A DNA stretch of 11,036 bases from Candidatus Acidiferrum typicum. GTDB lineage: Bacteria > Acidobacteriota > Terriglobia > Acidiferrales > UBA7541. Position 1 is the stretch's first letter; the number at the start of each line of letters is the position of its first letter. Shown here in pieces: positions 1 through 6,310 of the stretch. Under the pieces are notes generated by a model that saw only the letters and a list, made by a program, of their open reading frames with translations, did not search any database and was not told the origin of the DNA. Where the stretch lies: contig DLMH01000118.1 in assembly GCA_002478115.1 (NCBI GenBank), positions 927 to 11,962 of the forward strand, written 5' to 3'. Made by a program: the position numbers and the translations under genes.

Positions 1-416
1 GCTTTGCAGGGTATGACCATCAGCAGGACGCCCTTGGGTTTGAGCCACGCATAGGTATGGCCGAGAAACAGCTTCTCCATTCGTTCATTGGCGCGCGGTC
101 CCATCTCGAAGTCATAGGGAGGGTTGAGATAGAGGAACGAAAAGCGTTCGACACGAGCGCGCACGTCGAAGACGTTGCCCTGAATGGTCTGAATGCCGCT
201 TCCTTTAGCGCTCTCGGCGCGGTTGGCATCGAGTTCCACCCCATAGAGCGTGGAATTGGATCCGCCAGTGAGAACGTGGAGTGCGGCCCCGGTGCCACAG
301 CAGGGATCGAGAGCGGCGGTGGGCAAGCTTGGGAATGCGAGACGGGCCCGAAGCATTGGGCCCTGCTCCACGGGGAGGGGGTAATAACCGAGCTTGAGTC
401 TCGCAGCTACTCTCAC
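1..416 (-). CDS. DUF6094-like SAM-dependent DNA methyltransferase (5' part, runs off window)
   Basis: The first 138 residues are present; the gene continues past the left edge. It starts with GTG at 416, chosen because AAAGGA lies 6 nt upstream (423-428) and the N-terminus VRVAARLKLGYYPLP fits the opening I know for DUF6094 proteins. A class I methyltransferase core is visible: the SAM-binding loop DPCCGTGAAL at residues 37-46, the acidic strand end GVELD at 59-63, and the N6-adenine-type catalytic motif NPPY at 98-101. NPPY is typical of enzymes that methylate exocyclic amino groups, usually adenine in DNA. No restriction partner is visible. DUF6094 genes are often found on plasmids and integrative elements, which suits the toxin-antitoxin genes next door. 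The family name is from memory of the N-terminus; the methyltransferase fold is much surer. The substrate and any target recognition domain lie outside the window. Confidence 0.8.
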   Translation of the reverse strand, partial: MRVAARLKLGYYPLPVEQGPMLRARLAFPSLPTAALDPCCGTGAALHVLTGGSNSTLYGVELDANRAESAKGSGIQTIQGNVFDVRARVERFSFLYLNPPYDFEMGPRANERMEKLFLGHTYAWLKPKGVLLMVIPCK

Positions 417-449
417 TGAAAATCCTTTCAAAACGTGTTTGTTGACGAA

Positions 450-478
450 AAAATACCCATAATCTGATCAAATGTCCA
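450..478 (-). promoter_or_regulatory. Candidate sigma-70 promoter of the methyltransferase gene
   Basis: Read on the minus strand, TGGACA (473-478, five of six matches to TTGACA) is followed after exactly 17 bp by TATTTT (450-455, four of six to TATAAT). Transcription would start about 25 nt before the ribosome site. No inverted repeat stands out. The rest of 479-688, between this promoter and the end of hipA, shows no gene I can support. Confidence 0.4.
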
Positions 479-688
479 GTTTATGGGCGACGTGAAACAG
501 TATCGGAAAATATCTTGAAGCTGTTAGTTGAACGACGCGAGTACCGCAAGGATGTTGCACTTCAACGATGGAACGATGGAAGGTCGCGGTGGATCGCTTT
601 CCATACGATTGCTGGATACAGTCTTATGCTGCCACCGGTCATTGAGACTGCAAGGGCGCAGGTAAGTGCCCGGAGTTCAAACCACTCC

Positions 689-1915
689 TCACTGCAACTT
701 GATTTTGCCTGCGATTTCTTTGGCGGATTTTCGCGATACGTCTGCCTGTTCGGCATAACGGGGCCAGTTGGCCACGGCCTTTTCTACCTTCGCCAGAATC
801 TCCGGTGCATTTTTTATCCCGTGCTGTTTGCCCAATGCCTGAAGTTGGGCGGTGCCGGGATTTCTTCCCTCACCCATGACGAGCATGCTTTGCTCGCCGC
901 CCGGGCCATAGGAAAAGACCAGGTCGTAGGCTGGCGCGAAAATCCACTCGTTTCTCGCGTTAAGAAGGAAGGAAAAATTCTTCACATGATCGTCGCGGTT
1001 ATGAGCAAGGACGTTGAAGCAGGCCAGCGCATACGCCTTTTCGGCATCCCGAATATTCCTGGTCAACGCCAGGGTCGCGCGCAGAACCATATCGTAGTCG
1101 AGGCTCGGACTGCGATGATCGGCATGGATCAGGCCGCCAAGACTATGCATATGGATGCGGGCATCGCCGTCCCGATCGAAGCGTTTCGTGCCGAAATATT
1201 TGTTCCTTTTCGTGCGGAAAAGATGGGTTTCAGGCATCTCCACGCCTGCATCCTTTGCCATCAGGCTATAGGCGTATTCGATAGCTCCCACGGCTCGCAC
1301 GTCCTGGGAAGACGGAAACTTGATCATCCAGTGCGCGAAGCCGGATCGCAATTCCTGCTGGCCGTGAATGATCCTTTTCTTGTCGATGCTCACCTGCGCC
1401 ACGATCTTGGGGCGGGCACCCGAAGAGGAGCCATTGAGCCGCAGCAACTCTTCGAATACCTCTTCGTTTTCTCCGGCCAGTACGGCGGCTGATTCATCGG
1501 CGAGCTTGTCGAGCACCAGCGGAGCATCGTCGCTGTTTTGCAGACCCAGCTCCGGCTCGTAACTGAGAGCGCCCATGCCGTGCTGTCCCACATAGGCCAG
1601 CCGGTCGAGCGGAGTCAGTTGGCCGCGATGGATACCATGGTTTTCCACTGTGCGGTCGAGCAGAAGGCGGCCCCATCCGTCCGGCAGGCTGTCATTGAAT
1701 ACGCCGAACAGGCCATCGAAGATCGTAGTGTCGGCAATGGCTACGCCAGGCCTGAGGGGAAGTTTGATCGGCGAAATCTCGATGTCTGAAGCGATGAATG
1801 AGGCGTCATACTCGAAAAGGACCTGCCTATCCTTGAACGCGAGGCGCCCAACCTTGCGGCGTTGGTTTCGCGCGTCAAGATAAACGGTCAGCAACTCTGT
1901 CGGGCTATAAGCCAT
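689..1915 (-). CDS. hipA: HipA-type serine/threonine kinase toxin
   Basis: A 408-residue HipA-family kinase, close to the usual 400-440. HipA toxins phosphorylate translation factors (glutamyl-tRNA synthetase in E. coli) and cause growth arrest. The N-terminal subdomain spans about residues 5-110. A Ser/Gly-rich loop, GSSSGARPK, lies at 162-170 where E. coli HipA carries its autophosphorylated serine. The catalytic loop HNRDDHVKNFSF is at 305-316, with D308 as the likely catalytic base. APAYD at 327-331 supplies the metal-binding D331. All key residues are present, so the kinase looks active. The frame is open further upstream to 2035, but the ATG at 1915 is preferred: AAAGGA sits 7 nt before it and the homologous sequence begins there. 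It overlaps the end of hipB by 11 bp, so the two are co-translated. The exact target cannot be read from the sequence. Confidence 0.93.
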   Translation of the reverse strand: MAYSPTELLTVYLDARNQRRKVGRLAFKDRQVLFEYDASFIASDIEISPIKLPLRPGVAIADTTIFDGLFGVFNDSLPDGWGRLLLDRTVENHGIHRGQLTPLDRLAYVGQHGMGALSYEPELGLQNSDDAPLVLDKLADESAAVLAGENEEVFEELLRLNGSSSGARPKIVAQVSIDKKRIIHGQQELRSGFAHWMIKFPSSQDVRAVGAIEYAYSLMAKDAGVEMPETHLFRTKRNKYFGTKRFDRDGDARIHMHSLGGLIHADHRSPSLDYDMVLRATLALTRNIRDAEKAYALACFNVLAHNRDDHVKNFSFLLNARNEWIFAPAYDLVFSYGPGGEQSMLVMGEGRNPGTAQLQALGKQHGIKNAPEILAKVEKAVANWPRYAEQADVSRKSAKEIAGKIKLQ

Positions 1916-2237
1916 GGCTGCGTCCTTTACTGCCCGTCGCTCTGCGCCGCAACGCCGGCTTGGCCAATAGGGCGTCGAGCGATTGGGCGGCTGGGATTGG
2001 CCGGATTTCCACGGCCAGCTTGTCGAAATCGTCAAGGCAATCCAGCACCAAGGCTAGATTCAGAAGCGAATGCAGCGCGATCAATCCTTCGCGCTCAAAT
2101 CGCTTCAGCGAACTCCAGGTCACGCTTGAGCGCGCCGCCAGTTCTCTCTGCGTCAGGTTCATGGCAATACGCCGTGCCTTGAACCGCCCTGCAATTTCTG
2201 TCTGTACCTCTTGCACCGTCTTGAGATAAACAGTCAA
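1905..2237 (-). CDS. hipB: HipB-type Xre-family antitoxin
   Basis: A 110-residue DNA-binding antitoxin. Residues 16-70 form an Xre helix-turn-helix (RFKARRIAMNLTQRELAARS, then the recognition helix around SVTWSSLKRFE). HipB proteins dimerise, bind HipA and repress their own promoter. The start is TTG at 2237, supported by GGAGAGG 7 nt upstream; no in-frame ATG fits better. The tail (residues 84-110, rich in Arg/Lys) is the part that overlaps hipA; in related pairs a flexible C-terminus helps hold the toxin, though here that is inference. The upstream region is strongly AT-rich and holds an inverted repeat that could be its operator. Confidence 0.9.
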   Translation of the reverse strand: MTVYLKTVQEVQTEIAGRFKARRIAMNLTQRELAARSSVTWSSLKRFEREGLIALHSLLNLALVLDCLDDFDKLAVEIRPIPAAQSLDALLAKPALRRRATGSKGRSHGL

Positions 2238-2276
2238 TATATTACCTCTCCACGCCTATTCTACTACATAGAAGAC

Positions 2277-2297
2277 AAAATATTAACCATATATTTT
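2277..2297 (-). promoter_or_regulatory. Candidate HipB operator (inverted repeat 7-7-7)
   Basis: AAAATAT (2277-2283) and ATATTTT (2291-2297) are perfect inverted arms around a 7-bp spacer, centred about 50 bp before the hipB start, where promoter elements would lie. It does not match the E. coli HipB operator (TATCC-N8-GGATA). The low complexity of the arms means it could be chance in AT-rich DNA. Confidence 0.3.
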
Positions 2298-2353
2298 AAA
2301 GCAATAAACCATTACCCGGCGACCAGCTGCTGAAGTATGCTCTGGTGGCGACA

Positions 2354-2596
2354 TCAAGAGTGAGAGATCCGGACGAAATCACGCCAGCGTTTCAATGAAG
2401 CAGGACAGGCGTTGTGAGGAAGCGTAGAGGACCCGGTAATAGCCTGAAGGATCATCGAAGCGGTTCCCAAATATTCATCTTCGCTGGCCCAAAACCAATC
2501 GGGCGGCTGCCACGGTGAAGGCAACTGCCCAAATCGAAATACTGGAGAATTTGGTGTGCAGACCTCAAAGCGGTCTGCGGTAAAAGACGTAAGCAA
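2354..2596 (-). pseudogene. Broken RES-domain toxin (NAD+ phosphorylase/glycohydrolase family)
   Basis: The reading frame from TTG 2596 begins like a RES toxin: VFRFGQLPSPWQPPDWFWASED, then diverges. Adding one base near 2476 (GA to GGA) restores the RES core in another frame: GIFGNRFDDPSGYYRVLYAS, then SQRLSCFIETLA. That corrected frame then meets TGA at 2379-2381 exactly where RES proteins have Arg (ETLA-R-FRPD; CGA to TGA would explain it). FRPDLSLL follows, and similarity stops at about 2354, so roughly the C-terminal half to two thirds of a normal 200-230-residue RES protein is missing. RES toxins of Xre/RES pairs destroy NAD+. This one carries three independent lesions and cannot be functional. 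It starts 2 nt after the antitoxin stop, the normal antitoxin-toxin order. The other break lies close to the hipBA upstream region. Confidence 0.85.
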
Positions 2597-2598
2597 AC

Positions 2599-2988
2599 CT
2601 AGCCCCCTGCTGAAAATGCTCTGGCCGCACTCAGAACGAGCGGTGCCACTTGATCGAGGTCGTTTTCCTTGAGAAGACGTATCGGCACGCGATCACCCAG
2701 TTCGGGATTGATGCCCATGAGCCATGCCTGAACGACTGCCGGTGAATCATGGGCGGTCAGAGTCATGACGACATGGTAGGTAAATCGCAGGCGTTGCTCC
2801 GCCTCGCTATAAGATTTCTTTCCTTCAATCCAGCGATCGATAGCCCTGGTGTCTTTGACGCCGGCCACAAAGGCGGTCAGCTTTTTCCCTATAATTGACG
2901 CCAGCACATGTACAAGTTCCGGCATGGGGAGCATTAGAGACTCCCGATGGGCGGCAAGATCGGGTTTTGGGAGAGAGAGGGACGCCAT
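2599..2988 (-). CDS. Xre/MbcA/ParS-type antitoxin (DUF2384), toxin partner broken
   Basis: A 129-residue antitoxin of the Xre/RES type. Residues about 25-75 form the Xre-like DNA-binding part (AFVAGVKDTRAIDRWIEGKK, then EAEQRLRFTYHVV). Residues 80-127 are the MbcA/ParS toxin-binding domain, with its characteristic AWLMGINPELGDRVPIRLL at 88-106 and a hydrophobic tail ending SAARAFSAGG. The family neutralises RES NAD+-degrading toxins and represses the operon. The start ATG is unambiguous: a perfect AGGAGG (2995-3000) stands 6 nt upstream. A consensus -35 and paired direct repeats lie further up. The gene is intact while its toxin is wrecked, so it is now an orphan that might still act as a repressor or protect against a related RES toxin elsewhere. 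Confidence 0.88.
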   Translation of the reverse strand: MASLSLPKPDLAAHRESLMLPMPELVHVLASIIGKKLTAFVAGVKDTRAIDRWIEGKKSYSEAEQRLRFTYHVVMTLTAHDSPAVVQAWLMGINPELGDRVPIRLLKENDLDQVAPLVLSAARAFSAGG

Positions 2989-3009
2989 ATGAAACCTCCT
3001 ACACCTTTA

Positions 3010-3037
3010 AAACTAGTCCCAAACGGCAGAATGTCAA
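3010..3037 (-). promoter_or_regulatory. Candidate promoter of the Xre/RES antitoxin
   Basis: On the minus strand a perfect TTGACA (3032-3037) is followed after 16 bp by TAGTTT (3010-3015, three of six to TATAAT). It sits directly between the direct repeats at 3041-3070 and the AGGAGG ribosome site. The -10 is weak, as expected for a repressed toxin-antitoxin promoter, so its exact position is uncertain. Confidence 0.4.
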
Positions 3038-3040
3038 GAC

Positions 3041-3070
3041 AATTGCATATAAATAGCAGAGGAATTGCAT
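3041..3070. repeat. Two direct 8-bp repeats spaced 22 bp, candidate operator
   Basis: AATTGCAT occurs at 3041-3048 and again at 3063-3070 in the same orientation, 22 bp from start to start, close to two turns of the helix. The first copy ends four bases upstream of the -35 hexamer of the antitoxin gene. Same-face spacing is what two repressor dimers would need. Binding by the antitoxin itself is inference. Confidence 0.35.
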
Positions 3071-3237
3071 CTCGTGTATATTGCGATTTGCTCTGCAAGT
3101 CTTTCACGGCAATCGGCTTCGGGATCGCCATTTGACCAGAGTCGTAGTGCGGTGAAAGTCAGACCTGAAATGTGACTGCACCATCCCACACGATCCGGAC
3201 AGTCGCGCCACAGCACGATCACGACCTCGCGTCCTTG

Positions 3238-3272
3238 TCAGATCTGCCGCAGCAAATCCCGTGTCCGCTCAT
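3238..3272 (-). pseudogene. Possible stub of a HepT-like (DUF86) toxin
   Basis: The stop of the nucleotidyltransferase overlaps an ATG (ATGA, 3269-3272), the usual MntA/HepT coupling. After a 1-nt shift directly behind ATG and two bases, the sequence reads RTRDLLRQI and then hits TGA at 3238-3240. RTRDLLRQI fits the first helix of some HepT/DUF86 proteins. Nothing further downstream resembles HepT, so if real it is only the first few codons of a deleted gene. Nine residues are weak evidence. From 2989 to 3237 I see only the regulatory elements of the Xre antitoxin and no other gene. Confidence 0.3.
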
Positions 3273-3559
3273 ACAGGCAGAGCCTCGGCAATCACCTGAT
3301 CACGCAAACGTATATGCAGTGCCTGCGGCGTGAGAACATCTACCGACACGCCGAGGAGAGTGCGCAACTGGTACCGAATCTCCCCGATGTCAAAGATGGA
3401 CGTCTCCGGCGTGGGATCGACCAGAATATCGAGGTCGCTCTCCTCGGTATCCTCTCCATATAGAACTGAGCCGAAGACACGGGGATTTCTGGCGTATCTC
3501 GATTCAACAATGCGGCGAATCTCCTCACGATGCAGTTGCAGAGCCTCCGACGGTCTCAT
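3269..3559 (-). CDS. MntA-like minimal nucleotidyltransferase (type VII toxin-antitoxin antitoxin)
   Basis: A 96-residue minimal nucleotidyltransferase. The active site is plain: GSVLYGEDTEESDLDILVD at 30-48 contains the GS signature and the two metal-binding Asp residues D42 and D44; VDVL at 73-76 gives the third acid D74. Proteins of this size normally pair with a HepT RNase and silence it by AMPylating a tyrosine. The ATG at 3559 is chosen because MRPSEALQLHREEIRRIV is a typical beginning and GGTGG lies 5 nt upstream; a GTG nine bases earlier (3568) is the alternative. A possible promoter is TTGCGA (3602-3607) with GATAAT (3577-3582), spacing 19 bp. The partner gene appears to be missing, so this is probably an orphan. 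The nucleotidyltransferase fold is certain; the antitoxin role is inferred. Confidence 0.85.
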   Translation of the reverse strand: MRPSEALQLHREEIRRIVESRYARNPRVFGSVLYGEDTEESDLDILVDPTPETSIFDIGEIRYQLRTLLGVSVDVLTPQALHIRLRDQVIAEALPV

Positions 3560-3830
3560 AAAATCCACCCCATTCCATTATCATGCAACTCTACTCTATG
3601 ATCGCAAGCGCGGAAGCGCGCTCTCACCCTCCGCGCCTACCAGGCGGTAGATCGCAATCTCTCCACCCAAAGGCCGAATACATTTGCGCAGACCTGTCGA
3701 TCGCCTTATCTTTTCCCTTGCAATCGCGCGGCTGACCATACAATTCCGGGAACTTAGGCCCTTACTTCTCGCTAAACCGTTAGCGCCAGCTGAGAATTAC
3801 TTCCGGCTTGACCGCCTATCAAAGGCGCGG

Positions 3831-4784
3831 TTACTCCGAAATCATCCCGAGCGTCCCCAGCCATGTCTCCACCAACTCAGGCCATCGCGTCACCGGGAGC
3901 TTCGTGCGCCGCAGCCCGAACGCGTGCCCGCCCTGCGCATACAAATGCATCTCCACGGGAACCCCGGCGTTCTTGAGCGCAATGTAGTAGACCAGCGAAT
4001 CGTCCACGTTGTCCGAATCATCGTCCTCGTTCTGGAGCAGAAAGGTAGGTGGCGCCTGACGGGTGAGGTGCTCGCGAATATCCGGGTTCAGCTCCGGCCG
4101 TTCCAGCTTCTCCTCGCCAAACGATAGATGACCGGGATAGATCGCCACCGCAAAGTCCGGGCGGCAGCTCTCTTTGTCGGCGGCATCGACAGTCGTGTAC
4201 AAGCGGTCGAAGTGCACGCTCATCGCCGCCACCAGATGCCCGCCCGCCGAGAATCCCATCACGCCGATCTTGTGTGGATCGATGTGCCACTCAGCGGCGT
4301 GAAAGCGCACCAGCCCCAGCGTCCTCTGCGCGTCTTCCAGCGCAATCGGCGACTGCGGATACGCGCCCCAATACGGATCCGACCTCGGCGCGGGTACGCG
4401 GTACTTCAGCAGCACGCAGGTAATTCCCTTGGCCGTCAGCCAGTCGCAGGCCTCCGTGCCCTCCAGATCGATAGCCAGCTCCTCATAGCCACCGCCGGGG
4501 AACACGACCACCGCCGCGCCCGTATTCTTTCCCGTTGGCTTATAGACCGTCATCGTAGGCCGCGAGACGTTGTCCACCTCAACCCACGGCTTGCCCGCGA
4601 CCAAACTCTTCGTTTCCGTCACCGTCGTCGCAGTCTCCGGTTTTGCGACAGGTCGCGCATCCGGAACTGCTCCCGGCCATATCGTCATCTGCGTATGTCC
4701 CGCCGACGGCTGCCACGCAGTCGTCTGCGCGCTCATACCACCAATCGCAAACGCAAAACAAATCCCCAATATCAAAGCCTTCAT
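3831..4784 (-). CDS. Secreted alpha/beta-hydrolase (esterase / BD-FAE-like)
   Basis: A 317-residue exported hydrolase. The N-terminus MKALILGICFAFAIGGMSAQ is a signal peptide, probably cut after residue 19. The oxyanion region is FPGGGY at 95-100 (in place of HGGG). The nucleophile elbow is GFSAGG at 177-182 with S179, the acid lies in QNEDDDSDNVDD (about D255), and the catalytic histidine is H287 in GGHAFG. This arrangement matches carbohydrate-esterase-like and xylan-deacetylating hydrolases of the esterase/lipase fold, acting in the periplasm or outside; the substrate cannot be read. The frame extends to a GTG at 4796, but ATG 4784 has GGAG 6 nt upstream and puts the signal peptide at the true N-terminus. 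It lies 264 bp downstream of fic on the same strand with no obvious functional link. No good promoter or terminator was found; 4785-5047 holds only a small hairpin (GGCT-GAG-AGCC, 4822-4832). Confidence 0.88.
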   Translation of the reverse strand: MKALILGICFAFAIGGMSAQTTAWQPSAGHTQMTIWPGAVPDARPVAKPETATTVTETKSLVAGKPWVEVDNVSRPTMTVYKPTGKNTGAAVVVFPGGGYEELAIDLEGTEACDWLTAKGITCVLLKYRVPAPRSDPYWGAYPQSPIALEDAQRTLGLVRFHAAEWHIDPHKIGVMGFSAGGHLVAAMSVHFDRLYTTVDAADKESCRPDFAVAIYPGHLSFGEEKLERPELNPDIREHLTRQAPPTFLLQNEDDDSDNVDDSLVYYIALKNAGVPVEMHLYAQGGHAFGLRRTKLPVTRWPELVETWLGTLGMISE

Positions 4785-5047
4785 CGCAATCTCCACATCT
4801 ACGCATAGCCAATGACTGACTGGCTGAGAGCCGAGTGTACGGTTGTTTAGAAGGAACCTTATCCTCTTGCTGCGGCGGGAATCGACTCAGTTAACAGACA
4901 TCTCTTCCAAAGCCGACGTGCGAACTGACCGCGCCTGTCACTTTATCTGAGCCCGCCCCGTATTGCGGGAAGTTCGACGGTCGCTAATTCAGTTTTCGCT
5001 TTGCATACTCTGCATGGGTCCATCATGCCACCCCTGGTCGTCGCCTC

Positions 5048-6163
5048 TCAGGGATGGCCGTCCATGACCAATGCTTCATACGCAGCAGTCAGGCGATAGC
5101 GCCGCGACTTCCGGGATGCGTTGCTCATCTCCAAAAATCCGTCTTCGACCCAGCGCTGACAGAGATCCGCCGCTGTACGAGGCTTAAAGTTAAATAGATT
5201 GCCGATCTCCTTGCTTGTCAGCTCTCTCGATTGCGTGAAGAGTCCGAGAACTTTGCGCTGCCTTGCGTTGAGATTTCGGAGAGCTTTGCTTTGATCGACA
5301 CCCCCCTTCTCGGCTTCGCCACGCGCCTGCGTCTCTACTTTTTGGAAGGAGGCTGCCATACCTGCGACGAAATAGAGTACCCATTTGGTGATATCCGCGG
5401 CGGCGCGACCCATGTAGTAGTTGTGCGATGGTTCGATTGTCAATGCTTCGTAGTAGTCCTGTAGGTTCCGCGCGTAGTACTCCTCAAGCGCATAGAGCCC
5501 TTTGAGACCGTACCCCCCGAGATGCAGGATCAGCGTCGTCAAGAGCCTCGCCGTTCTGCCGTTGCCATCGTAGTAGGGATGGATCGTTGCAAATTGATAA
5601 TGCGCGATGGCGGCTTTGATCGGAACTGGAAGCTCGTCCTTCTGATTGATCCAGTGGACGAGTTGGCTCATCAGAGCGGGTACATTCTTTGCCTCGGGTG
5701 GCATGTAGACGATACCCCGGGACCGGCTGTCTCGAATCACGTTCTGCCCATCCCGATATGGCGTCGCCCTGGCTCGCGCCTTTCCTACACTCATGACCAA
5801 GCCATGAAGCCGTCGCACCGCTGATTCGGTGAGCGGTCCGCCTTGCTTCGCCAATCTCTCGACTTCGTCGAGCGCCGCATAGTAGCCTTTGACCTCGTCC
5901 TGATCGCGCTCGCGCCCTGGAAAATGTTGCCCGTCGGCAATGACTTGGGCTACCTGCTCTTGGGTTAGGCGATTGCCCTCGATCATGGTTGAATAATGAG
6001 TAGAGAAGAGACGGGCGGTCTCCCGCAAATTTGCCAAGACCCGGGGCGTGATCGGCAACCCCTGAATGGACTGTTTCACCGCCTCGATATGCATTAGAGC
6101 ATTGGCAATCGCCGGCGTTATGACGAAGTTCGGGCTGAACTCGGTAGATTTTGGAGCTGCCAT
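5048..6163 (-). CDS. Fic-domain AMP-transferase, class II, with C-terminal winged helix
   Basis: A 371-residue Fic protein. Fic enzymes transfer AMP (sometimes another nucleotide part) from ATP onto a hydroxyl of a target protein. The catalytic motif HPYYDGNGRTAR is complete at 195-206, with H195 the catalytic base. The inhibitory motif STMIEG (S58, E62, G63) lies ahead of the Fic core, which defines class II: the enzyme is held off by its own N-terminal helix. The nucleotide flap region is near GIVYMPP (150-156). Residues about 295-365 look like a winged helix-turn-helix (RQRKVLGLFTQSRELTSKEI, then the recognition helix near PRTAADLCQRW), so it may bind DNA, possibly its own promoter. Start ATG 6163 has GGAGGG about 3-4 nt upstream. 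No small antitoxin is needed in class II and none is seen. Target unknown. Confidence 0.92.
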   Translation of the reverse strand: MAAPKSTEFSPNFVITPAIANALMHIEAVKQSIQGLPITPRVLANLRETARLFSTHYSTMIEGNRLTQEQVAQVIADGQHFPGRERDQDEVKGYYAALDEVERLAKQGGPLTESAVRRLHGLVMSVGKARARATPYRDGQNVIRDSRSRGIVYMPPEAKNVPALMSQLVHWINQKDELPVPIKAAIAHYQFATIHPYYDGNGRTARLLTTLILHLGGYGLKGLYALEEYYARNLQDYYEALTIEPSHNYYMGRAAADITKWVLYFVAGMAASFQKVETQARGEAEKGGVDQSKALRNLNARQRKVLGLFTQSRELTSKEIGNLFNFKPRTAADLCQRWVEDGFLEMSNASRKSRRYRLTAAYEALVMDGHP

Positions 6164-6187
6164 CTGCCCTCCGAACGGGGTTTTCCG

Positions 6188-6242
6188 ACCGCCGTTATAC
6201 CGCTATTATAGCGCCGTCATGGTGCTGATAAACCGCTGATAT
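6188..6242. repeat. Five tandem degenerate 11-bp units in the fic promoter region
   Basis: Read on the plus strand in strict 11-bp register: ACCGCCGTTAT (6188), ACCGCTATTAT (6199), AGCGCCGTCAT (6210), GGTGCTGATAA (6221), ACCGCTGATAT (6232). G at position 4, C at 5 and A at 10 are the same in all five. Units 1, 2 and 5 are closest to each other; unit 4 is poor. The array ends sharply on both sides (6177-6187 and 6243-6253 do not fit). A period of 11 bp places every unit on the same face of the helix. A regulator binding site is inferred, with the Fic winged helix as one candidate. Confidence 0.55.
6201..6213 (-). promoter_or_regulatory. Perfect -10 of fic inside a palindrome
   Basis: On the minus strand a perfect TATAAT (6205-6210) lies about 42 nt before the fic start codon, within unit 2 of the 11-bp array. 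It is embedded in a perfect 6-bp inverted repeat with one central base, CGCTAT-T-ATAGCG on the plus strand. No convincing -35 stands at 16-18 bp; GTTTAT at 17 bp is poor, so an activator may be needed. A protein bound to the palindrome would block RNA polymerase. Confidence 0.5.
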
Positions 6243-6298
6243 CCGACGGGCCGGCGCTGAACAAAACTGGTTCAGTCAGCTTGCCTCTCGCGCGCATC

Positions 6299-6304
6299 TA
6301 TAAT
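6299..6304 (+). promoter_or_regulatory. -10 element of a probably leaderless operon
   Basis: A perfect TATAAT ends 6 bases before the ATG at 6311, so normal initiation would begin at or next to the A of the start codon. No ribosome-binding sequence is possible in that space. A -35 with good spacing is not visible (TTGCCT at 6281 is only 12 bp away). Confidence 0.5.
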
Positions 6305-6310
6305 CGCGCC

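Noticed and set aside
555..580. Short tandem CAACGATGG/AACGATGG
   Set aside because: Two short copies only, with no structural or regulatory context.
515..1492. Long plus-strand frame of 325 codons
   Set aside because: It lies opposite hipA, which has complete family motifs; the frame has no recognisable domain.
3034..3222. Minus-strand frame of 62 codons downstream of the nucleotidyltransferase
   Set aside because: No similarity to HepT beyond the nine residues noted; it overlaps the antitoxin promoter and repeats.
3596..3739. Small minus-strand frame of 47 codons beginning MVSRAIAREK, between the hydrolase and the nucleotidyltransferase
   Set aside because: Its end (GGEIAIYRLVGAEGESALPR) looks protein-like, but there is no good ribosome site, no known family and no conservation evidence; 3560-3830 is otherwise empty.
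3811..3831. Hairpin ACCGC/GCGGT just after the hydrolase stop
   Set aside because: A 5-bp stem with an 11-nt loop and no T-tract is too weak to call a terminator.
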